From the NCBI GenBank assembly GCA_035524335.1, contig DATKPE010000033.1, forward strand, positions 1 through 64,000: DNA of 64,000 nt, given 5' to 3'. Under the pieces are notes generated by a model. It saw only the letters and a list, made by a program, of their open reading frames with translations, made no database searches and was not told where the DNA came from. Position numbers and translations under genes: made by a program. Source of the stretch: DATKPE01 sp035524335. GTDB taxonomy: Bacteria; Bacteroidota; Ignavibacteria; UBA10030; SZUA-254. Positions 1-7,563 of the stretch are shown here, in pieces. The number at the start of each line of letters is the position of its first letter. Position 1 is the first letter of the stretch.

Positions 1-55
1 TTCCGGCAGATGGAAGATAACTGACCGTCCGAACGGGGACGCGACAGCTGCCGCT

Positions 56-3000
56 TCACCGGAGGAGGAGCATCTTCTTTACGGAAAAATATGATTTCGA
101 CGGGTCCTTGAGACTCGTCGCCTTCAGGCTGTAAAAATATACTCCGCTCGGCGAACCGGCCGCATCCCAGACAGCTTCTTTTGATCCCGCCGGTTCCACC
201 CCGTTCCGCACCGTGCAGATTTCCCGCCCGAGAATGTCTGTCACCAGAATCGTCACCCTGCTCTCCGCGGGAAGCTCATATCTGATCGTGGTTGAAGGAT
301 TGAACGGATTGGGATAATTTCCGATCAGGGCGTACGACAACGGCGACGTTCCCGCATCCAGCGAATGTAAGATCAGGAAATAGCTGCGGTTCGAACGGTC
401 TCCCGGCCCGCCCGCATCCTCTGCATCATCAATACTTCCCTCGCCGCTCAGCAGAATTTTTCTTCCGTGCATTTCCAGGATCGCCTCCACCGGTGCGCCG
501 GGGGGAGTCTGCCATGAGAGTTTGACCGGAGAAATCGGGGAAGAAATCCGAAGCGGGATCGATGTTTTTTTACCGGCAGGAACGGATGCATACCGCGAAT
601 CATTCCCCCATCGTACATCAAAGCCACCTGATGGCGGCGCTGGCGGCAGCCGGTCAGCTCCGGTCTGAGATGCGCTGTTTTCCCCCTCTCCGAAATAGAG
701 CGTCCGGGATTGTGTATTTCCCGCAGATACCGTAAGTGAGCCGGCATTCCGCCGGGAGACCGGTTCCGCACGATCTGCAATGGAGCCCGGCGCCGTCAGC
801 TGCCCGGGTGAGGGCGGACGTTGAAGCTGTGCTGTCGCGCTTACCTCCATCGTTCCGGCGCTGTCGGACCATAACCAGTATCCCTTCCCCGGCTCCAGCG
901 TATCAGCCTGCGAATATCCGGTATCGGAAGAGGAAAAGAACACGTGTCCCCCTGTCGGGGACGGCAGGATCACAACCGATTGGGCGGATACGGGGCTCCC
1001 GATCGCCCCGATCAGATTCCATCCCCGGCGTATCGGCACCGTATCGGCCGCGAGAACGAGACCCGCGAAGGGAGTGATGGCGCTATGCACCTGCTTCCAA
1101 TAGCCGCGGCCTGCCGTCATCATGTTATCGGGGGTATACGTACCGTTATATCCGAAAAGACCATCGAGCGGATACGGACAGAGGACGCCGACCGGCAGGG
1201 AGAGAATCTGCCACCCGGTATCCGGCGGCACGGAGACAATTGTCCCGCCGGCGGTTCCTTTTCCGACGCCCGAAACGAGAATAGTATCCGGCGCATGGCC
1301 CCCCTGATAGGTTATCACGACGTGTCCCGTTTTCAGACCGGCGCTGAGCGGATTGAAAGTCACCGGACACGCCAGGCTTTCGGAAGGTGCGAGCGCGCCG
1401 CCGTCGGCAGCTACGGAGATATCCGGGAGATCGGCGCTGATCGATTGAATCTGAAGGACCCCTGAGATCTGGAGGTTATGGAGAGCAACGGTCAACGTTT
1501 TCCGACAGCCGATCTGAACGGTATCGAACAGACAGCGTCGGCCGGAGAGGTAAATGCCGGGGATAAAGAACGCCGGAGTCGCTGTATAGTCGAGGGTGTC
1601 GGACGAGGTATCGATCGCAACTGCCCGCAACGCATAGTAGCCGGTCGCGAGGGAATCCGGGATTGGCGTTCTGAAGACCGTGTCGGACACCGCGGCGGCG
1701 AGCGGATGCCAGAGCGAGTCGCGGATATCGCGGTAAAACATTGTGAGGGCCGATCCCTGAGAGGGAAGCGCCGCGATCTGATTGAACGGCAGGGTATCGG
1801 GGAGCAGTCCGTCCCGGAGCGTCTGGAAATTTCTGATGTGCGGGACGCTGTGATATCCGCCGGACGTTCCGGTGATTTTTGCGACGGCCTGTCCGGCAAC
1901 GGCACCGATCCGGTATCCGCCGTCTGTCGCCGTAAAAACAAACCGCCCGGACGGCAGAAAGAACCTGGCGTAATCGTCCGTGATCAGGATATTTCCCAAC
2001 GTGCCGGAGGACTGTTCAACGCCGCCGGCGAAAAGCGTATACGCAAGCCCGACGCCGGTATGCACCCCGCACGGCGAAATGAAATACGCCTCTTCAGTGG
2101 CATCGATGTTGAACGTCGCTCCGTCGATCCAGGCCTGACCGGCCCAGACAGGCATTTCCCTTCCGAAGGGAACGCCGAAGCGTTGCTGTCTCGTCGCGGC
2201 CGCCGGCATGGAGGGGGCGAGGTCGCTGAATGACCAGAAGAGCTTGATCGTATCGGGAGCCGTCACGGTGGAATAGGCCGACTTGTAAAGCGGTGATGCG
2301 AATATTTCCAAGGGCGACGGTGAGGCCCAGAGGTGAGAATACCACCGATCGATGCCTGCCGGCTCGGGAGAATACCACGCGGTGAGAAGAAACGGCGGCG
2401 ACAGCGTGCCGATAGTGCCGGAAAAGTCGAGCGTGATGAACGATTGGGGTGATTGCTGGAAACCCGCCGCAAGAGTGAGCGATTGCGTCCCCGGAGGGAG
2501 ATCAAAACTGTAATGCCCGATGCGGAAGGCGGCCGGATCATTCCGGAGAATCGCGGAGGATGAAATGCCGGAGCCGAGGAAGCATGCCACATGGTAGAAA
2601 TTGCCTTCCTCCACCTCGGGAACGAGCGATACCGAATAGGAATATGCGGAACTGACATTCGAGAAAAAATGATCTGATCTGTAGATGCCTCCGATGGATA
2701 TCAGACCGATCCCGGATCTCGCATGGATGAGAGATTCGGTCCCCAGTCCGTTGAAGGGGAGCGGCACGCCATTCTGATCCAGAGGCTGGAATGTGATATC
2801 GTTCAATGCTTCACTTCTGTTGATGGCCACCCGGGATATGCCGTCTACCGGGATCCGTTCCCGGAGAACGTATGCAGAATCTCCGTAAAAAGTGGAAACG
2901 ATATCGAACGTGTCGGCCGGGACGAGATCGACGGCGGTATCCCGGGAATTGTACAAAACGCTACCGAAGGCCGAGTCCGCGGTCCGGCCGTTGTGGATGA

Positions 3001-4825
3001 AGACGATCGACGGCTGTTGGTCGAACTTCAGCGCGATTGCCCGCGATTTGAGGAATGCCAGCGGGACGGTTGCTGAGCTCCCGAACGTGGCGGACGACAG
3101 CATTATACTGTCGACATACGCCGGCACCGCTCCCTTCGGGAACGGGCAAACCGTGTTGTCAACGACAAGGGTCACCTCCGTCGACAGGGAATCGCCCGGC
3201 GGCACCGTCATATCCGGCGGATTGAACATTACTTCAGTTCCGGGAGGGAGGGTCTGTGAAGAGGTAAAGCGGACCTCGTCCGCGTCTCCCGCTCCGTTGA
3301 ACACCGTGAGACGCTGTGTGACGGACCAGGTCTGCCGTGAAATATCGTCGAGCCCGAAGGTGAGAATGCCGGGCGAGACCACCACGCTCTCCGCGGCGGC
3401 ATTCATGATATCGAGCCTCCCCCGTCCCTCCGTCCAGAGGTCCCCGCCGATGTTCCGGGCAGATCCCACGAGCGCCGCCTTGACCTCATCCGGCCCCCAC
3501 GAAGGATGCAGTTGGCGCAGGAGCGCCGCCGCACCCGCCACATGCGGCGTTGCCATCGATGTTCCGCTGTATGATATGTACCCCCCGCCCAGTTTCGCGG
3601 ATTCAATATCATTACCGGGAGCCACAAGGTCGGGTTTGACATCAAACGAGAGATTTGTCGGCCCGCGCGAGCTGAAGAATGCGATCATGTCGTTATCCGT
3701 ACTTGCCCCGACCGTCAGCGCACGCCGGGCACACCCGGGCGAACCGATGGACTGATAGATGCCCGAATTGCCCGCGGCAACGACACAGACAACCCCGGCC
3801 GCGACCGCATTGTCGATCGCCTGCGAGATGGGATCGGTCGGATCACCCGACCCGCCGAGGCTCAGATTCAGCACCTTGATGGGAGTCGGCGTCGACGGAT
3901 CGTCGTCCGGGTCGAGCGCACGGTCGATTCCCGCAATCACGGTCGACGTGCTCCCGCTTCCGTAGGCGTTCAGCACCTTGAACGCCCAGAGACGGGCATT
4001 GTAAGCGACGCCGCGGAGGTTCACCGGCGGCGGCCCGTTTCCCGCCACGATGCCCGCCACATGCGTGCCGTGCCCGTTGTCATCCATCGGATCACTGTTT
4101 CCGGCGACGAAATTGTACCCTCCCACCACCTTCGCGTTGGGAAATGCGGATCCGCCAAGCGCCTCGTGAAGATAGTCGATGCCTGTATCGATGATCCCGA
4201 TATCGATGTTCTCGCCATGCGTGCTGTAGGCACCCCAGAATTTCTCCGCCCCGATCACGCTGTTGCTCGCCGAATCGCTCACGGATACCGTATAATCGGG
4301 ACTGACGCCCGAAACATAGGGAAGCTTTCTGACGGCCTCCACGACGCTTCTGGCGGCCGAGATCGCCGCCCCGTTGAGGGCGGTTCTGTATTCGAACGTT
4401 ATCTGTGCCGCCGGCATTCCACCCTGAACCGGCATGGCGGACGAGAGCCTCGCGAGATCGCTCCGGAATTGCGCATGCTCAGATTCGACGGCGGACACCG
4501 CCGACTGCACGGAGATAGCCCCTCCCTTTGCCGGTCTTTTCTGGAGGACGCTCAGCGGGAGTGACGGAAAAGTGACGATGACGTTGAGCAGATCTCCGCC
4601 CGGAGCCGGAATATCCGCAAGAACGCTGTCACGGCGCACAATGAGAAGCCGGGCGGAATCTCCGCCGGTGAAGGTTCGGTGATACGAACCCGTTCCGGTC
4701 CGAAAAGGGTTGCCTTTTCCGGTTGCCGGGAGAGGATGGCGGAGAACTGCCTGTCCACCGGCAGTCTGCAGGGCAGAAAGGATCAGAAGTATGTGGCACG
4801 ATATGCGTTTCACAGCCGACCGCAT
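56..4825 (-). CDS. Secreted subtilisin-like (S8) protease with C-terminal T9SS sorting domain
   Basis: The 1589-residue product starts with a signal peptide (about residues 1-25). A peptidase S8 domain follows at about 200-480 with the full triad: Asp213 in 'IIDTGID', His252 in 'NGHGTHVAG' and Ser423 in 'GTSMATPHVAG'. The oxyanion Asn353 in 'AAGNSG' is also present. Residues about 85-185 resemble an inhibitor-like propeptide. A long beta-rich region follows, including an ASH/choice-of-anchor-like domain near 1090-1180, and a 'LYFG...FDVRW' module near 1390-1470. The last ~90 residues are a T9SS type A sorting domain ('NYPNPFNPSTTI', 'VTDILGREI', 'GVYFYSL'). It should be exported by Sec, cross the outer membrane by T9SS and act at the surface or outside the cell. 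The ATG was chosen because it directly precedes the signal peptide. Substrate unknown. Confidence 0.92.
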   Translation of the reverse strand: MRSAVKRISCHILLILSALQTAGGQAVLRHPLPATGKGNPFRTGTGSYHRTFTGGDSARLLIVRRDSVLADIPAPGGDLLNVIVTFPSLPLSVLQKRPAKGGAISVQSAVSAVESEHAQFRSDLARLSSAMPVQGGMPAAQITFEYRTALNGAAISAARSVVEAVRKLPYVSGVSPDYTVSVSDSASNSVIGAEKFWGAYSTHGENIDIGIIDTGIDYLHEALGGSAFPNAKVVGGYNFVAGNSDPMDDNGHGTHVAGIVAGNGPPPVNLRGVAYNARLWAFKVLNAYGSGSTSTVIAGIDRALDPDDDPSTPTPIKVLNLSLGGSGDPTDPISQAIDNAVAAGVVCVVAAGNSGIYQSIGSPGCARRALTVGASTDNDMIAFFSSRGPTNLSFDVKPDLVAPGNDIESAKLGGGYISYSGTSMATPHVAGAAALLRQLHPSWGPDEVKAALVGSARNIGGDLWTEGRGRLDIMNAAAESVVVSPGILTFGLDDISRQTWSVTQRLTVFNGAGDADEVRFTSSQTLPPGTEVMFNPPDMTVPPGDSLSTEVTLVVDNTVCPFPKGAVPAYVDSIMLSSATFGSSATVPLAFLKSRAIALKFDQQPSIVFIHNGRTADSAFGSVLYNSRDTAVDLVPADTFDIVSTFYGDSAYVLRERIPVDGISRVAINRSEALNDITFQPLDQNGVPLPFNGLGTESLIHARSGIGLISIGGIYRSDHFFSNVSSAYSYSVSLVPEVEEGNFYHVACFLGSGISSSAILRNDPAAFRIGHYSFDLPPGTQSLTLAAGFQQSPQSFITLDFSGTIGTLSPPFLLTAWYSPEPAGIDRWYSHLWASPSPLEIFASPLYKSAYSTVTAPDTIKLFWSFSDLAPSMPAAATRQQRFGVPFGREMPVWAGQAWIDGATFNIDATEEAYFISPCGVHTGVGLAYTLFAGGVEQSSGTLGNILITDDYARFFLPSGRFVFTATDGGYRIGAVAGQAVAKITGTSGGYHSVPHIRNFQTLRDGLLPDTLPFNQIAALPSQGSALTMFYRDIRDSLWHPLAAAVSDTVFRTPIPDSLATGYYALRAVAIDTSSDTLDYTATPAFFIPGIYLSGRRCLFDTVQIGCRKTLTVALHNLQISGVLQIQSISADLPDISVAADGGALAPSESLACPVTFNPLSAGLKTGHVVITYQGGHAPDTILVSGVGKGTAGGTIVSVPPDTGWQILSLPVGVLCPYPLDGLFGYNGTYTPDNMMTAGRGYWKQVHSAITPFAGLVLAADTVPIRRGWNLIGAIGSPVSAQSVVILPSPTGGHVFFSSSDTGYSQADTLEPGKGYWLWSDSAGTMEVSATAQLQRPPSPGQLTAPGSIADRAEPVSRRNAGSLTVSAGNTQSRTLYFGEGENSASQTGADRLPPAPPSGGFDVRWGNDSRYASVPAGKKTSIPLRISSPISPVKLSWQTPPGAPVEAILEMHGRKILLSGEGSIDDAEDAGGPGDRSNRSYFLILHSLDAGTSPLSYALIGNYPNPFNPSTTIRYELPAESRVTILVTDILGREICTVRNGVEPAGSKEAVWDAAGSPSGVYFYSLKATSLKDPSKSYFSVKKMLLLR

Positions 4826-4957
4826 GCTGGTTCGTTATTCTCCGTCGAGATGAGTTTGACAAGAAATCGGATCCTGATCCGTGCGGGCATCGGGTGCGCG
4901 GCAGGGACCCCCGGGAAAGAAGCGCCGGCGCCTCCGCCGCTTCCATCGTGATGCAGT

Positions 4958-4986
4958 AAAGTAACGACAGAACCTGTGAATGTCAA
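4958..4986 (-). promoter_or_regulatory. Predicted promoter of the S8 protease gene
   Basis: On the minus strand, TTGACA (4986-4981) and TACTTT (4963-4958) are separated by exactly 17 bp. This is the best -35 box in the window and would give a leader of about 125 nt before the ATG at 4825. It fits the TTGNNN-17-TANNTT pattern found elsewhere here. Confidence 0.6.
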
Positions 4987-5011
4987 TAACCGCGGCTCTC
5001 TTGGGGTCAGA

Positions 5012-5182
5012 TTACGCGATAATCTCCCGGCAGTATTTCGATTCTTCATCCGTTAAAATGCAGACGTCCTCAGAACGACAGTCTGGATTATGCCGGCGGA
5101 GCCGTTCCGTGACATCCTCGCTCTGTCCGATATAATACCGGTCGGCTTTCAGACTTTTCAAGACGTAGACGTAATAGGGCAT
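5012..5182 (-). pseudogene. Truncated GIY-YIG nuclease copy
   Basis: The reading frame opens with 'MPYYVYVLKSLK', almost identical to the first 32 residues of the upstream GIY-YIG gene, including the GIY-YIG strand and the early arginines. It then diverges into an unrelated 24-residue tail and stops after 56 residues. The region holding the later catalytic Lys and Glu is missing, so it is probably not an active nuclease. It lies in the downstream unit of a 148 bp direct duplication. It could still be expressed as a short peptide, as the start codon and upstream hairpin are preserved. Confidence 0.75.
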
Positions 5183-5235
5183 GAATGCAAATCGCCTCCG
5201 GTGTGGGAGGCGATTGTGTCGGAACGGCGGGATTT
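5088..5235. repeat. Direct repeat, copy A (damaged)
   Basis: This 148 bp unit aligns without gaps to 5417-5564, offset 329 bp, with about eight mismatches. On the minus strand it contains the 3' end of a tRNA-Pro, a 10-bp hairpin and the first ~32 codons of a GIY-YIG gene. Weak homology to the tRNA continues to about 5270, after a 23-nt unrelated insert (5236-5258) at the place of the tRNA T-loop. Confidence 0.93.
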
Positions 5236-5511
5236 ATCCCTAAGGGATCCCTTCGGGAAACCCGCGACCCTTTTTTTTTTCTCTTGGAGCGTCCTCCATC
5301 CCACAGGCGATTTCAAATAGTGCTCTCGCTGTATTGCTTCCTTCCTTGTCCCATACTCCTCCACGTCGTGGATCTGCCATGGACGATATCCTTTGGTAGA
5401 CCACACTCCTCCCCTGTTATACCGGCGGAGTCGTTCCATGACATCCTCACTTTGTCCGATATAATACCGGCCGGCTTTCAGACTTTTCAAGACGTAGACG
5501 TAATAAGGCAT
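5158..5511 (-). CDS. Small GIY-YIG family nuclease (UvrC N-terminal-like)
   Basis: The 117-residue protein has the GIY-YIG fold: 'YYVYVLKS' and 'RYYIG' strands, Arg29/Arg30 after the core, and the later 'REHYLKS' segment with Glu63. Stand-alone members usually run about 80-100 residues and their cellular role is mostly unknown. The ATG at 5511 is preferred over upstream frame extensions because those would read through the tRNA gene. A GGAGG lies 12 nt before the ATG but is buried in a hairpin. The last ~37 residues, after 'EKKK', are encoded by the damaged tRNA and hairpin of repeat copy A, so the natural C-terminus was probably replaced by the duplication. Confidence 0.85.
   Translation of the reverse strand: MPYYVYVLKSLKAGRYYIGQSEDVMERLRRYNRGGVWSTKGYRPWQIHDVEEYGTRKEAIQREHYLKSPVGWRTLQEKKKRVAGFPKGSLRDKSRRSDTIASHTGGDLHSCPITSTS
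5190..5215 (-). other. Hairpin upstream of truncated GIY-YIG copy
   Basis: A perfect 10-bp stem (AATCGCCTCC / GGAGGCGATT) with a 6-nt loop, identical in both arms to the hairpin of the intact copy and differing by one loop base. It lies between the tRNA remnant and the truncated start. Confidence 0.7.
5220..5270 (-). pseudogene. Fragment of tRNA-Pro 3' half, interrupted
   Basis: Read on the minus strand, this matches the variable loop, T-stem and 3' acceptor strand of the intact tRNA-Pro at 5549-5622. A 23-nt palindrome-rich insert replaces one base in the T-loop. The 5' half is absent, so it cannot make a tRNA. Confidence 0.8.
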
Positions 5512-5564
5512 GAATGCAAATCGCCTCCGGAGTGGGAGGCGATTGTGTCGGAACGGCGGGATTT
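5417..5564. repeat. Direct repeat, copy B (intact)
   Basis: Partner of the repeat at 5088-5235. It contains the true 3' end of tRNA-Pro, the hairpin and the beginning of the full GIY-YIG gene. The unit therefore pairs a tRNA 3' end with a nuclease gene, an arrangement resembling tRNA-targeted insertion. Confidence 0.93.
5519..5544 (-). promoter_or_regulatory. Hairpin between tRNA-Pro and GIY-YIG, covering its ribosome site
   Basis: A perfect 10-bp stem with a 6-nt loop starts 5 nt after the tRNA 3' end. Its second arm contains GGAGG, the only Shine-Dalgarno-like sequence before the ATG at 5511. It may mark the tRNA 3' processing or termination point, damp translation of the nuclease, or both. 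There is no strong U-run after it, so a terminator role is uncertain. Confidence 0.55.
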
Positions 5565-5622
5565 GAACCCGCGACCCCTTGCACCCCAAGCAAGTGCGCT
5601 AGCCGGGCTGCGCTACGTTCCG
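5549..5622 (-). tRNA. tRNA-Pro (anticodon GGG)
   Basis: The 74-nt sequence folds as a full cloverleaf: 7-bp acceptor (CGGAACG/CGTTCCG), D-arm GCGC/GCGC, anticodon stem CTTGC/GCAAG with loop TTGGGGT, and T-arm GCGGG/CCCGC with TTCAAAT. The anticodon is GGG, reading proline codons CCC/CCU. CCA is not encoded, since ACA follows. It lies 25 bp after the MerR gene on the same strand and may share its transcript. Confidence 0.95.
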
Positions 5623-5647
5623 ATGAACTAGTACGGGCACCAATTTT

Positions 5648-6058
5648 TTATGTCAGCCGGACGAGAAGTTCCTCCAGAAATCGTTTCAATTCCACCATGT
5701 CGTTCCGGAGCCGGTTATCCGCCGGCCTCGGTGCCGTTGCGGCGACCGATTGCATCGCCGGCATCGGAGCATCATCGATCAGTTCGAGCTGTTCGCTCGA
5801 TTCGACCTCCGGAATATACGACAACAGCACCTGTTTCGCCCCCTCGATCGTGTAGCGTTCGTCGCGGAGAAGTCTCTTGATATAGAGAATCAGCTTGATT
5901 TCCTTGTTGGTGTATATCCTGTTCCCGGCACGGTTTTTCGCGGGCTTCAGCTGTTCGAATTCCGATTCCCAGTACCGGAGGACATACTGCTCCAGATCGG
6001 TGATCTTACTGACCTCACTGATCGAGTAATAGAGTTTTTTGATTCCCTGCTGTTTCAT
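5648..6058 (-). CDS. MerR family transcriptional regulator
   Basis: A 136-residue protein with an N-terminal winged helix-turn-helix of the MerR type: 'YYSISEVSKITDLEQYVLRYWESEF', then 'RIYTNKEIKLILYIKRLLRDERYTIEGAKQ'. The second half is a short helical, likely dimerising, segment without an obvious Cys- or metal-binding motif, so the signal is unknown. Similar short MerR proteins are widespread in Bacteroidota and Chlorobi. A well-formed promoter lies about 45 bp upstream with a palindrome in its spacer, suggesting self-regulation. tRNA-Pro follows closely. Confidence 0.88.
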   Translation of the reverse strand: MKQQGIKKLYYSISEVSKITDLEQYVLRYWESEFEQLKPAKNRAGNRIYTNKEIKLILYIKRLLRDERYTIEGAKQVLLSYIPEVESSEQLELIDDAPMPAMQSVAATAPRPADNRLRNDMVELKRFLEELLVRLT

Positions 6059-6102
6059 ACGAGTATCCGCGACGAATGAGGGGATGTTATGACGGCAGGG
6101 GA

Positions 6103-6131
6103 AACATACGGAATTTCCGTCCGAAAGGCAA
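6103..6131 (-). promoter_or_regulatory. Promoter of the MerR gene with operator-like palindrome
   Basis: TTGCCT (6131-6126) and TATGTT (6108-6103) on the minus strand are 17 bp apart. The perfect 13-bp palindrome ACGGAATTTCCGT (6108-6120) overlaps the spacer and the upstream edge of the -10 box. MerR proteins typically bind dyads between -35 and -10, so this is a natural candidate for autoregulation. Confidence 0.55.
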
Positions 6132-6136
6132 CCGGC

Positions 6137-6508
6137 TCAGCTCCGTTCGATGACGGCGCAGGCGACTACCACGCGTTCGGCATGGGATATTGAGACGTGA
6201 ATGGTCGTTCCGGATAGCCTTTTTTTCGCATTTCCATGGAGAACCACCGAAGGCTCGCCGGAGGGAGCGTTTTCAACCTCCACATCCTTCCATCGGAAAC
6301 CGCCAGCCCAGCCAGTTTTCATCGCCTTTGCGACCGCTTCCTTGACCGCAAACCTGCCGGCGATATGGTGCGCGCTGTTCTTTTTCGACCTGGCATACGC
6401 GATTTCCCGTTCGGTGAACACCTTGCTGAGAAACACCGATCCGTACATGCCGATGGTCTGTTCCAGCCGGGGAATTTCAACGACGTCGATGCCGATTCCT
6501 TCAACCAC
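6137..6508 (-). CDS. acpS: Holo-[acyl-carrier-protein] synthase
   Basis: AcpS moves 4'-phosphopantetheine from CoA to a serine of apo-ACP, activating ACP for fatty acid synthesis. The 123-residue product shows the family motifs 'GIGIDVVEIPRL' (metal-binding Asp) and 'RFAVKEAVAKAM' (Glu and Lys of the active site), and ends with 'HVSISHAERVVVACAVIE'. The GTG at 6508 was chosen because GGAGG sits 5 nt upstream and the length then matches the family (about 120-125). The start overlaps the end of the HAD gene by 8 bp, indicating translational coupling. Confidence 0.93.
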   Translation of the reverse strand: MVEGIGIDVVEIPRLEQTIGMYGSVFLSKVFTEREIAYARSKKNSAHHIAGRFAVKEAVAKAMKTGWAGGFRWKDVEVENAPSGEPSVVLHGNAKKRLSGTTIHVSISHAERVVVACAVIERS

Positions 6509-7199
6509 CGCGACCTCCGCGGCTGTTCTCCCGGTCGACAATCGCAAGTACCTCCTTCACGTCGGTAATCTCGAAATCGGCGTGCGTTTCGACGGTTCCA
6601 AACGTGTCACCATAGCGCGCGAAGACGGTTTTCATTCCGAGGTTACCCGCACCGATCATGTCGCGCTCGGCCCAATCCCCGACCATGAGCGCCTCCTCGG
6701 GCCGCACCTGCAGAAGGGCCAGCGCCTTGCGGAATGGTCCCGGCGCCGGTTTCCGTTCTCCGGTGTCCTCGAAGGTGACAACGGCGTCGAAAAGGTGGTG
6801 AAAGTTCAGGTAGGAGAGGCGGAGCCATGCTTCGCGGGCCGGCGCATCCGAGACGACCGCGAGCCGGATCCCCTTCTTCATCAGCTCGATGAGGGTCATC
6901 GTCACGTGCGGATAAGGCACGAGCGCCGCCTCCCGCGCCCTCCGGTAGGCAATCACCCCCGCGGAGAGAATTTTATAATCCAGCTTCTTGAACTCGTCGT
7001 ACAACAGCTGGTCGAAAACACTCTGGAATTCGATTCCCCGCTCCTTGTAGATCGCGTCGATCCGCGTCTTGGCCTCGTCGGTGCTGAGGCCGAGTCCGGC
7101 GTCGACCATCGCATGCACGGCGGCATCGATCGCCTGCCGTTTCATCGCCATAAAATCGACGAGCGTATTGTCGAGATCGAATATGACGGCCCGGATCAC
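6501..7199 (-). CDS. HAD superfamily hydrolase (phosphatase)
   Basis: A 232-residue HAD hydrolase with all four motifs: 'DLDNT' (Asp8 nucleophile, Asp10), 'VVSDA', the Lys of 'GERKPAP', and 'GDWAERD'. The helical cap between motifs I and II and the overall form resemble YjjG/Gph-type phosphatases acting on nucleotides or small phosphorylated metabolites, but the substrate cannot be read from sequence. It starts with GTG and overlaps the preceding gene's stop by 4 bp (GTGA). It is followed by acpS with an 8-bp overlap, so the three genes form one unit. Confidence 0.9.
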   Translation of the reverse strand: MIRAVIFDLDNTLVDFMAMKRQAIDAAVHAMVDAGLGLSTDEAKTRIDAIYKERGIEFQSVFDQLLYDEFKKLDYKILSAGVIAYRRAREAALVPYPHVTMTLIELMKKGIRLAVVSDAPAREAWLRLSYLNFHHLFDAVVTFEDTGERKPAPGPFRKALALLQVRPEEALMVGDWAERDMIGAGNLGMKTVFARYGDTFGTVETHADFEITDVKEVLAIVDRENSRGGRGG

Positions 7200-7468
7200 T
7201 GTTTCGCCCTGCTGTTTTTCGCCACTTCGTCCTCAATGTACTGGCGGAGCGCAGGCTTGATGAATGTGCCGTCGATGCCGTATTCGGCGAGCGCCTGGGC
7301 GAGGGAGGACGCCTTCCGCTGGTCGGCGAGACGCTTGTTCACCACGAGGAGCTTCTGGCTTTTGAGTATGCAGTAGCCCCCCTCAAAATCCCCTTTTTCG
7401 TACCGGAGCTGGACGCCGATCTGGCCCGACAGCTCCTCAAGGTCCTGCAGTATCTGGATATAATTCAT
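7196..7468 (-). CDS. Small conserved protein of unknown function
   Basis: A 90-residue soluble protein without a signal peptide. It contains 'YEKGDFEGGYCILKSQKLLVVNKRL' and 'FIKPALRQYIEDE' and looks like a compact alpha/beta fold. It resembles an uncharacterised family I associate with Bacteroidota/Ignavibacteria relatives, from memory only. The ATG at 7468 was chosen over an upstream TTG. Its stop overlaps the start of the HAD gene (GTGA), so it is translationally coupled to the HAD phosphatase and acpS. Confidence 0.7.
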   Translation of the reverse strand: MNYIQILQDLEELSGQIGVQLRYEKGDFEGGYCILKSQKLLVVNKRLADQRKASSLAQALAEYGIDGTFIKPALRQYIEDEVAKNSRAKQ

Positions 7469-7515
7469 GATGTGAAGACGTTGAAAATCCGGCGTGCGGA
7501 AGAATATTCCAGACA

Positions 7516-7545
7516 AAAGAACGTCATTTCCCGCCTGAAAATCAA
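7516..7545 (-). promoter_or_regulatory. Possible promoter for the 7468-6137 gene run
   Basis: TTGATT (7545-7540) and TTCTTT (7521-7516) on the minus strand are 18 bp apart, upstream of the small conserved gene. The -10 is weak, lacking the usual TA, so this is tentative. Confidence 0.3.
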
Positions 7546-7563
7546 CTGACGGCCGGAGAGCCC

